A stretch of DNA of 64,000 bases from Symsagittifera roscoffensis. Lineage: Eukaryota > Xenacoelomorpha > Acoela > Convolutidae. Below, piece by piece: positions 30,415 to 42,640 of this stretch (position 1 is the first letter of the stretch; each line of letters starts with the position of its first letter). Under the pieces are notes generated by a model. It was given only the letters and a program-made list of their open reading frames with translations. It had not been told where the DNA came from and did no database searches. The stretch covers positions 40,316,759 to 40,380,758 of the forward strand of contig NC_087063.1 in assembly GCF_963678635.1 (NCBI RefSeq). Direction: 5' to 3'. A program made the translations under genes and the position numbers.

Positions 30415-30771
30415 GTCGCCGGCTTTCAGCTTAACATTTGATTGGTTGTGCCACTTTGCCCTCCTATCGAGGGAAAGAACATTTTCCCGCAGCCAACGTG
30501 TCCATGTTGCGTTAGTGTATGATTGCGCTATAGCGTACCGCTTCTTACGGTCGAAGTTTTCTTCGAAACTTAGCGATGGAAATGTCGCTGATTTTGACCA
30601 AGTATAAAATGATTTGGGGTCAACGCCTCTGAGTTTTGCGGGTTGTAACTAACGGCTGTGATTGGTGTTGCGTTTAGTGTCTGCTCAACAGGGCAAAGTG
30701 TGGTCCTCAGTTACTCTTCTGTTGTCTAGGTTGTCATACAGTACACGCTTGACACTTCTAACTAATCGTTC

Positions 30772-31056
30772 CTAGGAGCCGCTATGGTGCGGTGCGCTAG
30801 ATGGATTGAATTTCCACTTGATCCCTATCTGGGCTAGAAGAGCAGGAGCGAGCTTGTTCCAACTCTCAACGCAAGGTTTGAACTCCTTCTGAGCGCCAAC
30901 AAAGTTCGTGCCGCTGTCGGAATTGATGGTAGTTGCAGAACCGCGACGTGCAATAAACATTTCCAAGGCCATTACACCAGAGAGTGTGTCGTGAGAGGGG
31001 ACCATTTCAATGTGTAGCGCTCTAATCGTGATGCAGGTTAACAAAAAAAACCCCAT
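30772..31056 (-). pseudogene. BEL/Pao integrase catalytic core fragment
   Basis: 94 codons with CITIRALHIEMV (beta strand after the first Asp), FIARRGSATTINSDSGTNF (region of the second catalytic Asp) and IKWKFNPSSAPHHSGS, where the catalytic Glu region begins. It is broken before the Glu, and the first Asp region lies outside the open frame. Confidence 0.8.
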
Positions 31057-31480
31057 CTTTTTTCCATACTTCTACGGATCGGAACTAGGAACGGCCCAAA
31101 TTAGTCGACACATGTGTTAGAGAAAGGAAATAGCTTGTAACCCAACCTTTCAAGGGGCAGATCAGACATTATAGGTGTTACGGATTGCGCTTTGCGTTTC
31201 GGCTCGAAACTCAATTCTTTTCATGGGATGCCAGCTATTTGGCGGTCCGATCATTTCTGGGGATAATTTTACCGGAACTTAGTTTTTTTAGCCCGCTAGG
31301 GAGTGTCTCACACTGGGACAGCTAAATGTGTTTCTGCTCAGCAATTTTCAACTCACACGGGTCAATAATTTCTAATGTACTCGACCGGAAATGTTTAGTG
31401 GGATGCCCATTTGTGGTTTCATTTTCCGAATGGAAGTTTTTTGTCTGTCAAAACATCGACGAAAAAATGTGAAAAATTTT

Positions 31481-31723
31481 CTAGACAAATGACAATACCA
31501 CATGAGGGTCCTTTGGGTCTTCTTTTAAGGATAACCCTTGTATCGCAGTTGAACGGCCAATCAGTCGTCCCCAGTATACTAGAGCCATTAACCCAGCTGG
31601 TTTCCTTGAGGGCTTCCGACGAAATCCCTCGTGTACCGGTATCAGCTGGCTTATCACCATTAAGAATAAAAAGCCACTGATCAGTGGCGGTAGACTCCGG
31701 AATCTCACCAGTGCGATTATCAA
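31481..31723 (-). pseudogene. BEL/Pao pol fragment between RT and integrase (RNase H-like)
   Basis: 80 codons lying between the RT and integrase fragments. It includes GLMALVYWGRLIGRSTAI and VISQLIPVHEG. Position and gene order suggest the RNase H/connection region of pol. The domain itself is poorly preserved, so the call rests mainly on context. Confidence 0.5.
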
Positions 31724-32313
31724 CGAAAAGGGGTATTTTTTTACTGGTGTTGAGCCACCACCGAAGAAGAGTGGTACTATCTGTCCACTTGAAAATTTCG
31801 TAACTTTGAAAGTAGGGTTTTTTGATATTTCTTCTTTGAAACGGGTTGCAAAAGAGCCGCTTGAAGCTCTATCTTTGGATTAGATTGTGTTTTCATAGGC
31901 GCCACGCGGGCTTTGCCGAACACAAAGGCTCATTTGGTCTTACACGAGCTTGTAAGTCGCGCACGAAGGAAAGAGACGGCGCAGAAAAAATCCAGTGAAC
32001 AATCACTGAACATAAAAAGTTCTATTCGGTCGAAAGGTTCAGTGAAACTGTCAGAGAACCTAACAGAGGAAGACTTGAGTGCCACTCAAGAAACTGCTTT
32101 TTGCGTTCTTCTGGGAGACAGGCGTCCTATTTTTGACCACTTATTCGCCATATTTACTTTAAATAGAATGCGAGCCCTTACTTTATATGGAGCTATTAAT
32201 CCAACTGGATCAAAAACAGAGGAAACAAAACTCAGCACAGTACTCTGAGTGATTTTTTTGTCTAGTGGACGATAAAACCCTTTACTAACGACTAAAGTAT
32301 CTTTTAATTGATC

Positions 32314-32619
32314 TCACTTAAGAACGAGGACATGCGATGATTGGTCTGGACTTTTACAAAGATCCTTGAAAGAGGAATGGGACTCACGCGTGTCCGGATC
32401 AAGAGCGGTTGTTATATCGAGCTCGTTGCTACCAAGTTTTGCCAAGTTGAACCCACCTAGTTTAGGCAACGAGACTAAATCCCTAACCAATTCCAAGGCG
32501 TGATCACCGTTTTGAAAAAATTCCGAGTAGTCATCTATATAAAACTTCTTGATAACAGCTGGAGCAGCTTCGCGGTACTCAGCTTGATGATCCAGTCTTC
32601 GGCAGAGCAAAGTTTGCAC
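32314..32619 (-). pseudogene. BEL/Pao reverse transcriptase fragment with the catalytic loop
   Basis: 101 codons carrying FYIDDYSEFFQNGDHALELV. The YIDD is the RT catalytic loop followed by the BEL/Pao pattern of a loop and helix (normally YVDD). LPKLGGFNLAKLGSN matches the region after it. The upstream RT lies at 32926-33294 in another frame. Confidence 0.75.
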
Positions 32620-32746
32620 AAGTTGGCGAGTCTCTAGGACCGAAAAGGTGATGCGTGTATTGGTGAACTACCAGGCTTGATGTGGGGTCCTCCCGCCTCA
32701 AAAAGAAAGCAAAATGAAGGTTGATCTTCATCACGGACTCCAAACT

Positions 32747-33294
32747 TTAAAAACATCCCTTGAATACAACCGAAATGGCATTTCTATGCTGACGGAACTT
32801 TGAAAGCACAAAAGTGAGGTTTTCAGGGAGATTCGGGCCAACCAATAGAGACTTGTTCAAGGAAGCGCCATGACACTTCGATGCACCATTGAGGAATTGG
32901 CGCATCTTACCGGGGTTGCTCGGATTCAACTCCGGATGATGCGTAAGATACCACTCATGATCATTGCCTTAACGGTAATGATATGTCCGTTCTGCATATC
33001 ATCTGTAATTTTTTCGGCGTATTTCTCACAGAGCGACGGATACTTATCAAACCTCCTTTCTAGAGACTTTAACTGAGCTAAGGACGAATAATAGCTATTC
33101 GGTAAATTAACTTCATTATCACTCCAAAGCAATAGTACAATGTTCCTCTCACTGTCGTGAAAGATCTCGAATTTCAAAATGGACAATGCGCGTTTGTCGG
33201 CGACAGAACGGGTATCTACTTGCTTGAAGGCTCCATACGACTCAACTCCATACCAAGTTTTAAATTGGTCAGCTAGACACTTCTTCGACAACAC
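32747..33294 (-). pseudogene. BEL/Pao reverse transcriptase, N-terminal part
   Basis: Two overlapping frames (32926-33294 and 32747-32929). The first contains FKTWYGVESYGAFKQVDTRS, then SILKFEIFHD, LPNSYYSSLAQLKSLERRF and EKYAEKITDDMQNGH, a set typical of the segment before and at the start of BEL/Pao RT. The second continues it in a shifted frame. Inactive. Confidence 0.7.
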
Positions 33295-34395
33295 AAATAA
33301 AGCAGGACGAGTTCGAAGTAAAGGACGACAGGAACGGACCCCTTAGAACCCAACCTATCGGAAGGCGTACGAGAAAGTACTCAACGGGTCTTATTGCGTG
33401 GTAAAAGTCTTGTTGAATAATTATTTGACTTCCTCATAATAATATTGTATAGAATTTGTTGCAGCCAACTGCGGATATTTTTTTCATGTAATTCAGGAAA
33501 ACTTATGCTATCCAATCCAATGGGGATATGATCCTTAATACAGGCTCGAAAAATAAATGAAAACTCACTATTATTCATTTTGGCGGAATTTTTATTCGTT
33601 AATGCGAAATTTTTACTGGATAAGTTTCAATCAAGCTGGTGGAATTGAATCCATTTATGGTGAGGTTAATGAGAGTACCAACCAAATGAAGACATTTTAC
33701 GAGTTTGGCGGATAATCATGAGTGCGTGGAAGCAATATTGCAAAGAACTAGGGCATGAGTATTCTTCGCATCTGAAGAAACGGCGAGTGATGCTAATGGC
33801 AGGAGGTTTTGAGTTCACTCCTGGCTATGAATTTAGAAGACGGTAGTTTTGATCGATACATGTTTAGTATTTGCGTTACCTGACTACGGGGAACTTTTAT
33901 TATCCTTTGGAGCAAATGTTTTCTAGCTCCACATAAGAGCACCTTGTGAGTGCTTTCACAGTCTGGCTGGAGGCACTTTCTGGCCTTGCTACAATGACGA
34001 AAACTGTGATTGATCTGTTAACAAGCAAATCAAAGTTTTTTTCGGCTAGATACTCCGCTCATTGCTTAGCATTTTAACCGTTGAATACAGCGCAATTTCA
34101 TAGAGCGTGTTTACTTTTACATACAAAAAATGGAGGGAATTTTTATCTTTTCCTTCGTTTTATCACTAGCATTTGCGTTAGTAGCAAACACTTTACTGCC
34201 TACTTTTTAATAAACTGTTTCTTCAAATTACCCTTAGAATTCAGTGACTTTAGCCTCTCATGACCCTCCGCTTTTTCTTCAAGCCATTCGGTGAAATCTA
34301 GCAGAGTTGGTCGATACCAGTGATGTCTTCCTGTTTGCATTGACCATGCCAGCTTAAGGCTCGGAGGAAGCTTTCACACAGCTTGATTCAGTAAG

Positions 34396-34707
34396 TTAAC
34401 ATTTTTTCAAGTCGTCGTGAAAAGACAAAGACTTGATTACGGTAATGAACCCAGATGTTGTAGAGGAAAAGCCTATTACATTTTCCGAGTTATGCTTTTT
34501 CAGAGGCGGAAAATTACTTACTTTATTCAGATGAGCCCCTACTACGACATGCGGTAGCCTGAACTTTCTCTGTAGAGTTGGTAATGCATCCTTATAGAGT
34601 ACTCTGCTATAGCTATACTCGCCGGTTGCGGATTTTGCTTTACCCACTACGAGCGTTTTCAGATAGGCGAGCTTTTCATCATCACTGAGTATGGCTAAAT
34701 TGACCAT
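34396..34707 (-). pseudogene. BEL/Pao Gag fragment
   Basis: 103 codons: MVNLAILSDDEKLAYLKTLV, then GKAKSATGEYSYSRVLYKDA, RKFRLPHVVVGAHLNKV and SFHDDLKK. The pattern (a short helical bundle with a pairing-partner region) is that of the BEL/Pao Gag capsid-like domain (DUF1759 type, from memory). It is collinear with pol fragments downstream on the same strand. Confidence 0.75.
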
Positions 34708-35168
34708 CGATTTGAACTAACCAAACCACTCATGCCACTTAAGTGGGTTGCCATCGAGCTGTGTAAGCTTTCACTCAGAAATGTGATCTTTTCGGCTGTG
34801 CATGATTATTTCGACCAACTCTCGTGCCGAGTTGACGCTGGGTAAATCGAGGAATTGCCGTGATAGTTAAGAACAAGCATGTGATTAGCCTGCGAAAAAC
34901 TCTCAGCCTGCGCAAAGAACACAGTTCCTCTCCACTTGATCAAAAGTATTCGTTGGAGCAATCGGAGTGACTGCCGAAAAAATAATTGTGAATGGAACGT
35001 AATGCTGTTGAGCTGACATTAAGGGGACATTAACAGCTGATCTTCACAAATTACTATAGGGTTTATGGTGCTCACTTAAAAAAATATCATTACTAGCGGA
35101 AACACTTATATGTTGATGGGATGGGATTACGGGGCCTGTTAACCAGCTACTTTTGACCCTGTAGTTTG

Positions 35169-35510
35169 TTATCTCAAAGAAACCAGGTTAATTGCTAGTG
35201 ATACAGGATTGATCGGTGCTAGACCAGATGGAACGTTTGCCGATGTCGTCTGAGTAAAATAGTTTTCAGAATTTACTTGGTTTACAGAGCCCGGGTGTGG
35301 TATACCCAAAACTGTTTGAGTAGACAAAACAGTTTGCTGAAGCAAATTATTAGAAAATGGTTGAATGAACTGCAGTAAGCTTACTGATTTATTAACTGAG
35401 TGCAGCGAAACCTCAGGTTGAACCAAATTCGACAATTTATGCCATTGTCCTTGAATGTCGTTAGTAAAGTACAATCCCGGATCACTATATGATGCCTGAC
35501 CATTATTCAC
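35169..35510 (-). pseudogene. probable BEL/Pao Gag N-terminal, low-complexity part
   Basis: 113 codons rich in Ser, Asn, Gln and Pro, with no fold recognisable. It is assigned by position upstream of the Gag domain fragment and by similarity in style to the Gag N-terminal regions of this family. Confidence 0.35.
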
Positions 35511-35911
35511 TCCTGCATAACTTTATGCGACCACAAAACTTGCTAATATAGTATAAGTTTGTTCAGCAGATTTCTAACGAATGTGCTGCTCTTGGTTAGG
35601 AGCTACAACAGCGCCGGGCTGATTGTGGTCAACAGATTCGACACAATGACGTGTACAATTTTTGTAGTCTATCTCTTGTTAGGAAGAGATTCGAGATAAA
35701 CTACTTTCATTGGCATTCTCGCTGATTTCCGACTCCGCTTCTAACTCGAGCCCTTTCAACTCATTAATGTCAACTTTTTCTTGTGTTCTTCAGCCAATTC
35801 TTCCAACTCTAAACTGCTTCGTTGTTCTGCAAAACATTGCTTTATCTTGTTTCGCTGCTCTTTCAGTCTTCATGTCACTTTTTCATGCCTCTCAAGCTCC
35901 TCTTGTTGTTT

Positions 35912-36954
35912 CTTTAAAAGCATCAAATCGCGCTTTTTCTCAGAAGGAATTTTCGACGGAGCGGCGGTATAGTGAGAATTTTTCTGGGAACCGGATTGCT
36001 GATGTCGGCTACTTCGATGTGACAACTAAGAGCGGGTATCTGATTTTTGCGACTGTTGTTTTTTCGTTTTTTTCGGAATGACGAGAAATTTTTAAGATAT
36101 AACAGCTTTTTAATTTTCTTCTGAAACTTAACTTCCATGCTTAGTTATTTCAGAAACAATGATTCGCATAAAATTTTTTATTTTTAGCCAAGTAATCCAG
36201 CAAAAACTTTAATACGTCACTAAATTACGAGTGGAGTAACTTGAAGTTTTAACGCTTTAAGTCTATTGCGAATCGCCTTACGAGTTTTAGGCAGCAAACG
36301 GTTCCGCTTCTTCTTAGTTTTCAGTGTTCTTAGTTCTGCGCTGTATCGGATAAAAAATAACAAAGTCTACAACTCAAGGGAAGGAGGCTGGTGTAGCTCT
36401 TTATGATTTTTGATAATTTTTTGGTCTCTGGCCTTTCGCTTTGAGATAAAGTCCTCAAATACGTAAAAAAATAAAAATGCCTGCTTTTTCAATTCTTTTT
36501 CTGTATTCTCAGTACCATTGCGGCGACAGTATAAAATGGCGCTAATGTTTTTCTTGTATCTCAAAAGAAGGCTTTTAAACTGTTCATTCTACTCAAACTA
36601 CGGTTGTTGTTATTGCGGTGTTTACTTATAGAATTTTTTATGGCGTCGTACCAGATAACTAAATTTTTGCTTTTCGACAAGAATGATGCTAGTAGTATTG
36701 AAAAGGTTTCTGCGAGTCCTTGGCATTAAAATTAAAACTCAATCAGGGCTGAGTGAAACAAGTTTTTTTCACACGCTTTTTGGACGGTGCGGATAGTTTG
36801 TGAAGCGCGTGATATAGAGAGCTGGCTCTGAAAATGGCAGCCATACTCATTATTCGCGACGGTATTACCAATGGGTATGGGAATCCAGTAGGATGATTGA
36901 GCTCTAACAACCACGCGGAGGAAACCTGAGGTTGAACAAGTTCAACTTGACCTG
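35912..36954. repeat. first unit of a 1043-bp tandem duplication
   Basis: From CTTTAAAAGCAT the sequence is repeated at an offset of 1043 bp (36955-37997) with only scattered differences. Its left part overlaps the presumed start of the BEL Gag region. Small frames inside (for example 35923-36138 and 36367-36564 minus) have no recognised function. Confidence 0.85.
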
Positions 36955-37997
36955 CTTTAAAAGCATGAAATCGCGCTTTTTCTCAGAAGGAATTTTCGAC
37001 GGAGCGGCGGTATAGCGAGAATTTTTCTGGGAACCGGATTGCTGATGTCGGCTACTTCGATGTGACAACTAAGAGCGGGTATCTGATTTTTGCGACTGTT
37101 GTTTTTTCCTTTTTTTCGGAATTACGAGAAATTTTTAAGATATAACAGCTTTTTAATTTTCTTCTGAAACTTAACTTCCATGCTTAGTTATTTCAGAAAC
37201 AATGAGTCGCATAAAATTTTTTATTTTTAGCCAAGTAATCCAGCAAAAACTTTAATACGTCACTAAATTACGAGTGGAGTAACTTGAAGTTTTAACGCTT
37301 TAAGTCTATTGCGAATCGCCTTACGAGTTTTAGGCAGCAAACGGTTCCGCTTCTTCTTAGTTTTCAGTGTTCTTAGTTCTGCGCTGTATCGGATAAAAAA
37401 TAACAAAGTCTACAACTCAAGGGAAGGAGGCTGGTGTAGCTCGTTATAATTTTTGATAATTTTTTGGTCTCTGGCCTTTCGCTTTGAGATAAAGACCTCA
37501 AATACGTTAAAAAAATAAAAATGCCTGCTTTTTCAATTCTTTTTCTGTATTCTCAGTACCATTGCGGCGACAGTATAAAATGGCGCTAATGTTTTTCTTG
37601 TATCTCAAAAGAAGGCTTTTAAACTGTTCATTCTACTCAAACTACGGTTGTTGTTATTGCGGTGTTTACTTATAGAATTTTTTATGGCGTCGTACCAGAT
37701 AACTAAATTTTTGCTTTTCGACAAGAATGATGCTAGTAGTATTGAAAAGGTTTCTGCGAGTCCTTGGCATTAAAATTAAAACTCAATCAGGGCTTAGTGA
37801 AACAAGTTTTTTTCACACGCTTTTTGGACGGTGCGGATAGTTTGTGAAGCGCGTGATATAGAGAGCTGGCTCTGAAAATGGCAGCCATACTCATTATTCG
37901 CGACGGTATTACCAATGGTTATGGGAATCCAGTAGGATGATTGAGCTCTAACAACCACGCGGAGGAAACCTGAGGTTGAACAAATTCAACTTGACCT
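36955..37997. repeat. second unit of the 1043-bp tandem duplication
   Basis: A near-identical copy of 35912-36954. Differences are single substitutions and one-base indels (for example GATTTTTGA/AATTTTTGA near 37450). It ends at ACCTGCTTAATATC, where the first unit continues into TTAAAAGCAT. It is recent, or uncorrected assembly. Confidence 0.85.
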
Positions 37998-38750
37998 GCT
38001 TAATATCACCGTACCTGACCACTAAACAGTTTTCAGAAAAAAACAAAATCAATGCGCAGTCGAGTAAACAGATGCGTCGGAGAAGGCAAATTAGTTTTTA
38101 GTTAACCAACGAGGAAGGGAGCCAGGCAAAAAGATTGAATTTTAAAAATCACCCAGAAGAAACTTGAAGATGAAAAAATCAAATTAAGTTGCCTGAATTG
38201 GCCCTCCCAGACCACTCAATATAATTTAGAATCCGATTAACAAGAGAATTTCGGGACTTTATGCTTTTTTATAAACAATTTGCGACTGACATGGTGCGAT
38301 TTATGAGCTAAAATTTCCGATTTGCGAAAAACGATCTAGTACCCTCGTTTACGTTCCGTTTTTCTGGATTTTCAACCTTTCCACAATTAACCCAAAAATT
38401 TGTGTTATCGAGAAAAAATTACCACTTGGAGCTTGCTTCAGGTTGGGATACACAACAAAAACACTTTAACACATCGTATGTTTTCTTATAGCAAAGAACG
38501 ATTCGTGAAAAAAAAACTAGACAATTCTTACAGTTTTGGGGACGGTCGCCGGTTTTTGCATTTGCAAAAACTTTACGAGACTTGTAGATGAAATTGTGTC
38601 TCGTCTAAAAACCTTGCTAGGTTTTCTTGAAAAGCAACTGTCGTTCCTGATGGTCAATTGTTTTTCAAGATATTCTCATTAAAAGCTGAATGCACGAGAA
38701 TTTTTGTTCACGAAAACCTTCAAGGAACTACATTGCGCTGCCAAGTTGTG
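37998..38750. other. no gene recognised
   Basis: AT-rich, with small frames only. Confidence 0.4.
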
Positions 38751-39095
38751 TACCCGCATTTGAGAAAATTGAAAACCAATTGATTATAACGGAATTGTGT
38801 GGTCTAAATTGTTGTAAATATAATCGTTTCCCACGTTACGTTCAGACAGCAAAATTGGACAAAAAATGTTCTTAAATCCATTTTTTCTCGCCAAAACAAA
38901 ATGCATTATAATTCTTTTAGAATACATTATAATAGATTTTATAAAGTAGGAAATCACATTAAAATGTTTTTCCACTTTTTTTTTGCTTGGCGCGTCGTGC
39001 AAAATGTTGCAAGAATTTCTGCATTTATCAAAAAAATTATGCGAAAACTTTGCAAAGCGAGTGTACGGCGGCCTAATCCATTTTCAAACCTAAAC
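38751..39095 (+). repeat. dispersed repeat Rep-B, copy 1
   Basis: A ~345-bp repeat from CCCGCATTTGAGAAAATTGA to GCGAGTGTACGGCGGCCTAA. Copies are at 47581-47815 (truncated) and 54590-54935 (inverted). It contains AATATAATCG, TTACGTTCAGACA, AAATTGGACAAAAA, TTAAATCCATTTTTTCTCGC and TTTGCTTGGCGCGTCGTGCA blocks. No coding. Internal ATTATAATxG words link it to the GATTATAAT families. Confidence 0.7.
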
Positions 39096-39129
39096 TCAAA
39101 TTGAAAAAAAATTCCGTTAAGCTCCCCCC

Positions 39130-39440
39130 ATAGCGTTTGCCCCTTTGCTCCCCTTCAATCCCCCTAATGTTTGCCCCCTTTGCTCCCCTTCAATCCCACT
39201 AATGTTTGCCCCCTTTGCTCCCCTCTAACCCCACCTGAACACTCCTCCGCCACATGAACCCACCACCCCTCCCCCACCTGAATCCCTCCCCCCATTTGAA
39301 CCCCCACGGCCATACTCTGAACCAAACTTTACGTTGGGGGGGGGGGGAGGGGTTGATGTAGATGGGCAAATCCTAGGGGGGGGGGGGGTAATGGAAAAGG
39401 GATTAGTGCACCTCAAACTTTACCCCCCCCCCCCCCAAAG
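39130..39440. repeat. C-rich minisatellite and homopolymeric C/G runs
   Basis: Three tandem ~34-bp units GTTTGCCCCCTTTGCTCCCC (39137-39240) are followed by CACCTGAAC-type repeats. Then come G runs (39336-39352 and 39376-39388) and a C run (39422-39437). The word CAAACTTTAC before a C or G run recurs inverted. Likely non-B DNA (G-quadruplex or i-motif) and likely hard to assemble. Confidence 0.8.
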
Positions 39441-39654
39441 TTTCTGATAATTTAACAAAAACTGTTTGAAGGAACAAAACTCTTTTTTTTGAGTAACATA
39501 AAAAAGTAACAAAAATATCAAAGATCGGTGGAAAAAAATTAAATTGAACAACAAGTAACCAACGTAACCAACTTTAGTTTAAATTGTAAAAAATTTTTTA
39601 TGTGCGTTGAAACCTGCATCTCAGTAAAGTAGTAAAAAAAATTGATAATAATTT

Positions 39655-39860
39655 AGTTTCAGTGTCAGTGTCCACAAAAGTGAAAAAAAAATTGATTATA
39701 ATGGATGAAAAAAGGATTTTGTCGCCTCGAAATTTAGTAATATCATAACCTATTTTTAATTGATTATAATTGATTGTTTTCACTTTTGTGGACACTGACA
39801 AGGAAACTCAATTATAATCGATTTTTTTTTCATGGAATTCCAATGCGGGTGTGGTTTAAC
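39655..39860. mobile_element. palindromic MITE with GATTATAAT cores
   Basis: Inverted repeats CAGTGTCCACAAAAGTGAAA (39667-39686) and its inverse (39780-39798) enclose GATTATAATGGATGAA-type sequence. The right side continues with TCAATTATAATCGATT to a GGAATTCCAATGCGGGTGTGG end. The same element, in the other orientation, appears at 48490-48641, running into the assembly gap. Confidence 0.7.
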
Positions 39861-40137
39861 AGGACCGCTCTTTTTGATCTTTCGTTGTTCCTTTGTAACC
39901 TTTGATTGCGCCGACAATATTGTAACTGTTTAAACAGTTGTCTCTGATTTCTTTGGACCCACAACCGCCAAGTTATGCTTCTATTTGACTCACAGCTTAG
40001 GCTTGTAACAAAAAATCTTCAGTTTTTTGTCAAGGGATGGTGTTTTTAACAATTGTGTGAGAAAAAAATTATGCAAAAGACAGCGAATACAATTGTTTTT
40101 TTTTTCAAAACTGTTTTTCCACTTTTTCCGAAGATAA

Positions 40138-41045
40138 AACAAATACCCGGGTTGATTGACGTCCATAGAAGAAAAATGCTTGTCATACAGTTTCATATAT
40201 GAATTCTATGAAAAAAATGCTTATCATAGAAAATTCATACAAAATTCAAAAAGTGTTTTAAACGTTTTGAATGAACGTTTTTGGTCTACTTGCCTCTTTT
40301 GAAGCATTTCTTTATCTATGAAAATTGTATGATATGCATTTTTTTTTCATAAACAAAAACAAAAATTTGAGGCAAAAAATTTGTAATCCCTTTTTTGCTT
40401 GCAAACTTGCTAAAATATAAGTTTTACGAAAAAAAATTTTCCATGCAAAATTTGGCGTTTTGTGTTTATAACGTAGTTCAGGATGAGTTTTCCACCCAAA
40501 AAATTCAAAAATCACTAGAAAGTGTTTTTTTTTGTTTCATTTGCTAAAATAAAAATAAATTTGTAAAAAAGGCCTTTTTTTTCTCAGCCATCAAAATTTT
40601 CAAACTAAAAAATATGTAACCATTTTCAAAAGTTTACTTTTTCGGTAGATAATTCCATGTGAAAATGTTAAAATTAACTTTTATGGCTAAAATCACCAAT
40701 GCAGTTTAACTGCGTGGCAACTGCCAGTTACACTCTGGGTTGTCTTATGACAACAAATCCTTGACTAGTGTTTCTGTTGAAACACGAAATTTCGAAACAA
40801 AAATTTTTTGTTTTTTCATTTATGGAAAAAATGCTTATCATAAAATTTCATAATATGGAAAAAATGCTTGTCATGTAATTTCATAGTATGGAAAAAATGC
40901 TTATCATACCATTTCATTTATGAAAAAAAATGTATTTTGCTATTTTCATACATTTTCTTACTTTTGCTCTATGAAATTGTATGAAAGAGTATGATAAGCA
41001 TTTTTTCATATATGCAAATTGTATGATAAGCATTTTTTTTCAACG
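40138..41045. repeat. repeat region of ATGCTTATCATAC words (Rep-D)
   Basis: Repeated motif TGCTTATCATACAATTTC, with its inverse GTATGATAAGCATTTTTTC, at 40190-40340 and 40810-41040, often next to ATATATG and T runs. The section 40147-40520 (GTTGATTGACGTCCATAGAA onwards) is shared with 55790-56240. It is non-coding and likely a dispersed element with inverted ends. Confidence 0.7.
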
Positions 41046-42640
41046 CGGCTAATGAGTGTTCTCAATACATTTAAAAAAAAGAGAAAGAGAAATTTCATCA
41101 GCAGCGTTTCTCCTTTCTTTCAGGAATACTTATATTGACTGGAAACGTCTCAAAAGCAGCAATCACTTTTGCGAACGCATCAGGAAACAATTGAAGAAAA
41201 AGAACGGACGACTACAAGAAAGTTTTTTTTCAGTTATGTCGCTCGTTATATTTCGAAAAAGCTCGTTTCATTAGCAGATCTTTGGTTGATGAGGGCAACT
41301 TTTAATTTCAAGCTCTGATGGAGTTCTACAACAAAGTTGTGACAATTGATTTTGAGCGGGCAGTTTTAGGCAGTTTTTGATTAATGACCAGAAATTTTCA
41401 ACCCGGTTCAGATGGGTGCTGCTGGGGTTCCAAGGTATCAAAGTGGATCCGAACTCCGAAAAGTTTCATAACTTTTCAGGTATACTTCGCAGTAAGCGAG
41501 GGCGTAATGAGCTGAATAAAAAGTTTGACTTATTGCCATAAGTTAGTCAACCAAAGTAGCATTGTTTGAAGTTAGTTTCCCAGTATTTTTTTCAATAGAA
41601 GCCCAGTTATGGCTTAAGTCCATCAAGCACTCTGAAGGGAACACCAATCTCGTTATACTTGATAGTCGGTGAGAAGATGACGTCGTAACCGCAGTGGCAA
41701 ATTGTTATTGTTGGCCAACAAAAGCATTCAAAGGTATCCAGAGTTTCTCTAAACCTTTCCATGAATCTTATGATCCTGTAATGTACTTTTATCTACGTTT
41801 TGGTTCAATTAACGCATTTTAGTAAAATATGTTCTGTCAATGATTGGCATAAAGTTTCCGCTTCAAAAACTGTTTCAAAAAGTTTTAGACTTAGCATCAT
41901 TTAGCTCGATAGGATTTTGATACCCCTCTTGACATTTTAATATCCCGATGATCTTGTGTTAAAAATTATGCAAACTGGGCCAAGTTTAGCCCATCGTCCA
42001 ATTTGGAAATTAGTTTTATCCAATCATTGGTCAGTGCAATTTTAGCGCTAATTGCATAAACAAAACAAGGTTAGCCCCGATTGTTCTGATTGCACCTTAT
42101 CTCATATCGAATAGTTTTTAAGAAAAAATTTTGAAAACTATATTTTTTTACAATGCAAAAGTTCATGTGTGACCGTTTGAATTGTACGAAAATGATATGA
42201 TCAGTATACTAGCCTTATATCAGTTTGCAACGATTTTGCTGTGAGGGGTAATTCGCCTCGCAAAAATAATTCGAATTCGCTTTCAAAATTATGGTTCAAA
42301 TCTTTAAAGCGCGCGTGAAATAGGCCAAGACCTGGTCAAATTACCAATTTTCAACCGCCCAAAAATTTGCAAAAGGTATGAAAAGGGCCAAAGTATAAAG
42401 TGAACCTCAAAATTTTTCAGGTAGAAGTCGCAGTAAGTGAGGTAGTAATGAGTTGAAATAAAATTTGACTTATTGTCAAAAGTTAGTCTGCTAAAGTAGC
42501 ATTGTTCGAATTTAATTTCCTATTTATTCATGAGAGGCCTAGTTCTGTTTGACTCCAACAAGCACTCTGAAGGGAACATCAAACTCGTTTTTGATAGGCG
42601 ATGAGAAGACGACTTCGTAATACAAAAATTCGGTATTAAG
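41046..42640. other. no gene; diverged ~230-bp direct repeat at 41458-41700 and 42410-42625
   Basis: The two blocks share CGCAGTAAGxGAGG, GTAATGAG, AAGTAGCATTGTT and CAAGCACTCTGAAGGGAACA, then CGATGAGAAGA or GGTGAGAAGATGACG. They are in the same orientation about 960 bp apart. No protein is recognised in any frame. The rest is AT-rich. Confidence 0.5.

Larger units (their letters stand above)
30172..35510 (-). mobile_element. decayed BEL/Pao LTR retrotransposon, copy 1
   Basis: Fragments of a BEL/Pao element are collinear on the minus strand: Gag (35510-34396), RT (33294-32314), RNase H-like segment (31723-31481), integrase core (31056-30772) and integrase C-terminus (30414-30172). Frames are interrupted throughout by stops and indels, so it is not functional. 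LTRs were not found. Region 33300-34390 should hold the end of Gag and the protease; a cysteine-containing zinc-knuckle-like stretch (RKCLQPDCESTH) can be read around 33940-34000 on the minus strand. Confidence 0.8.
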
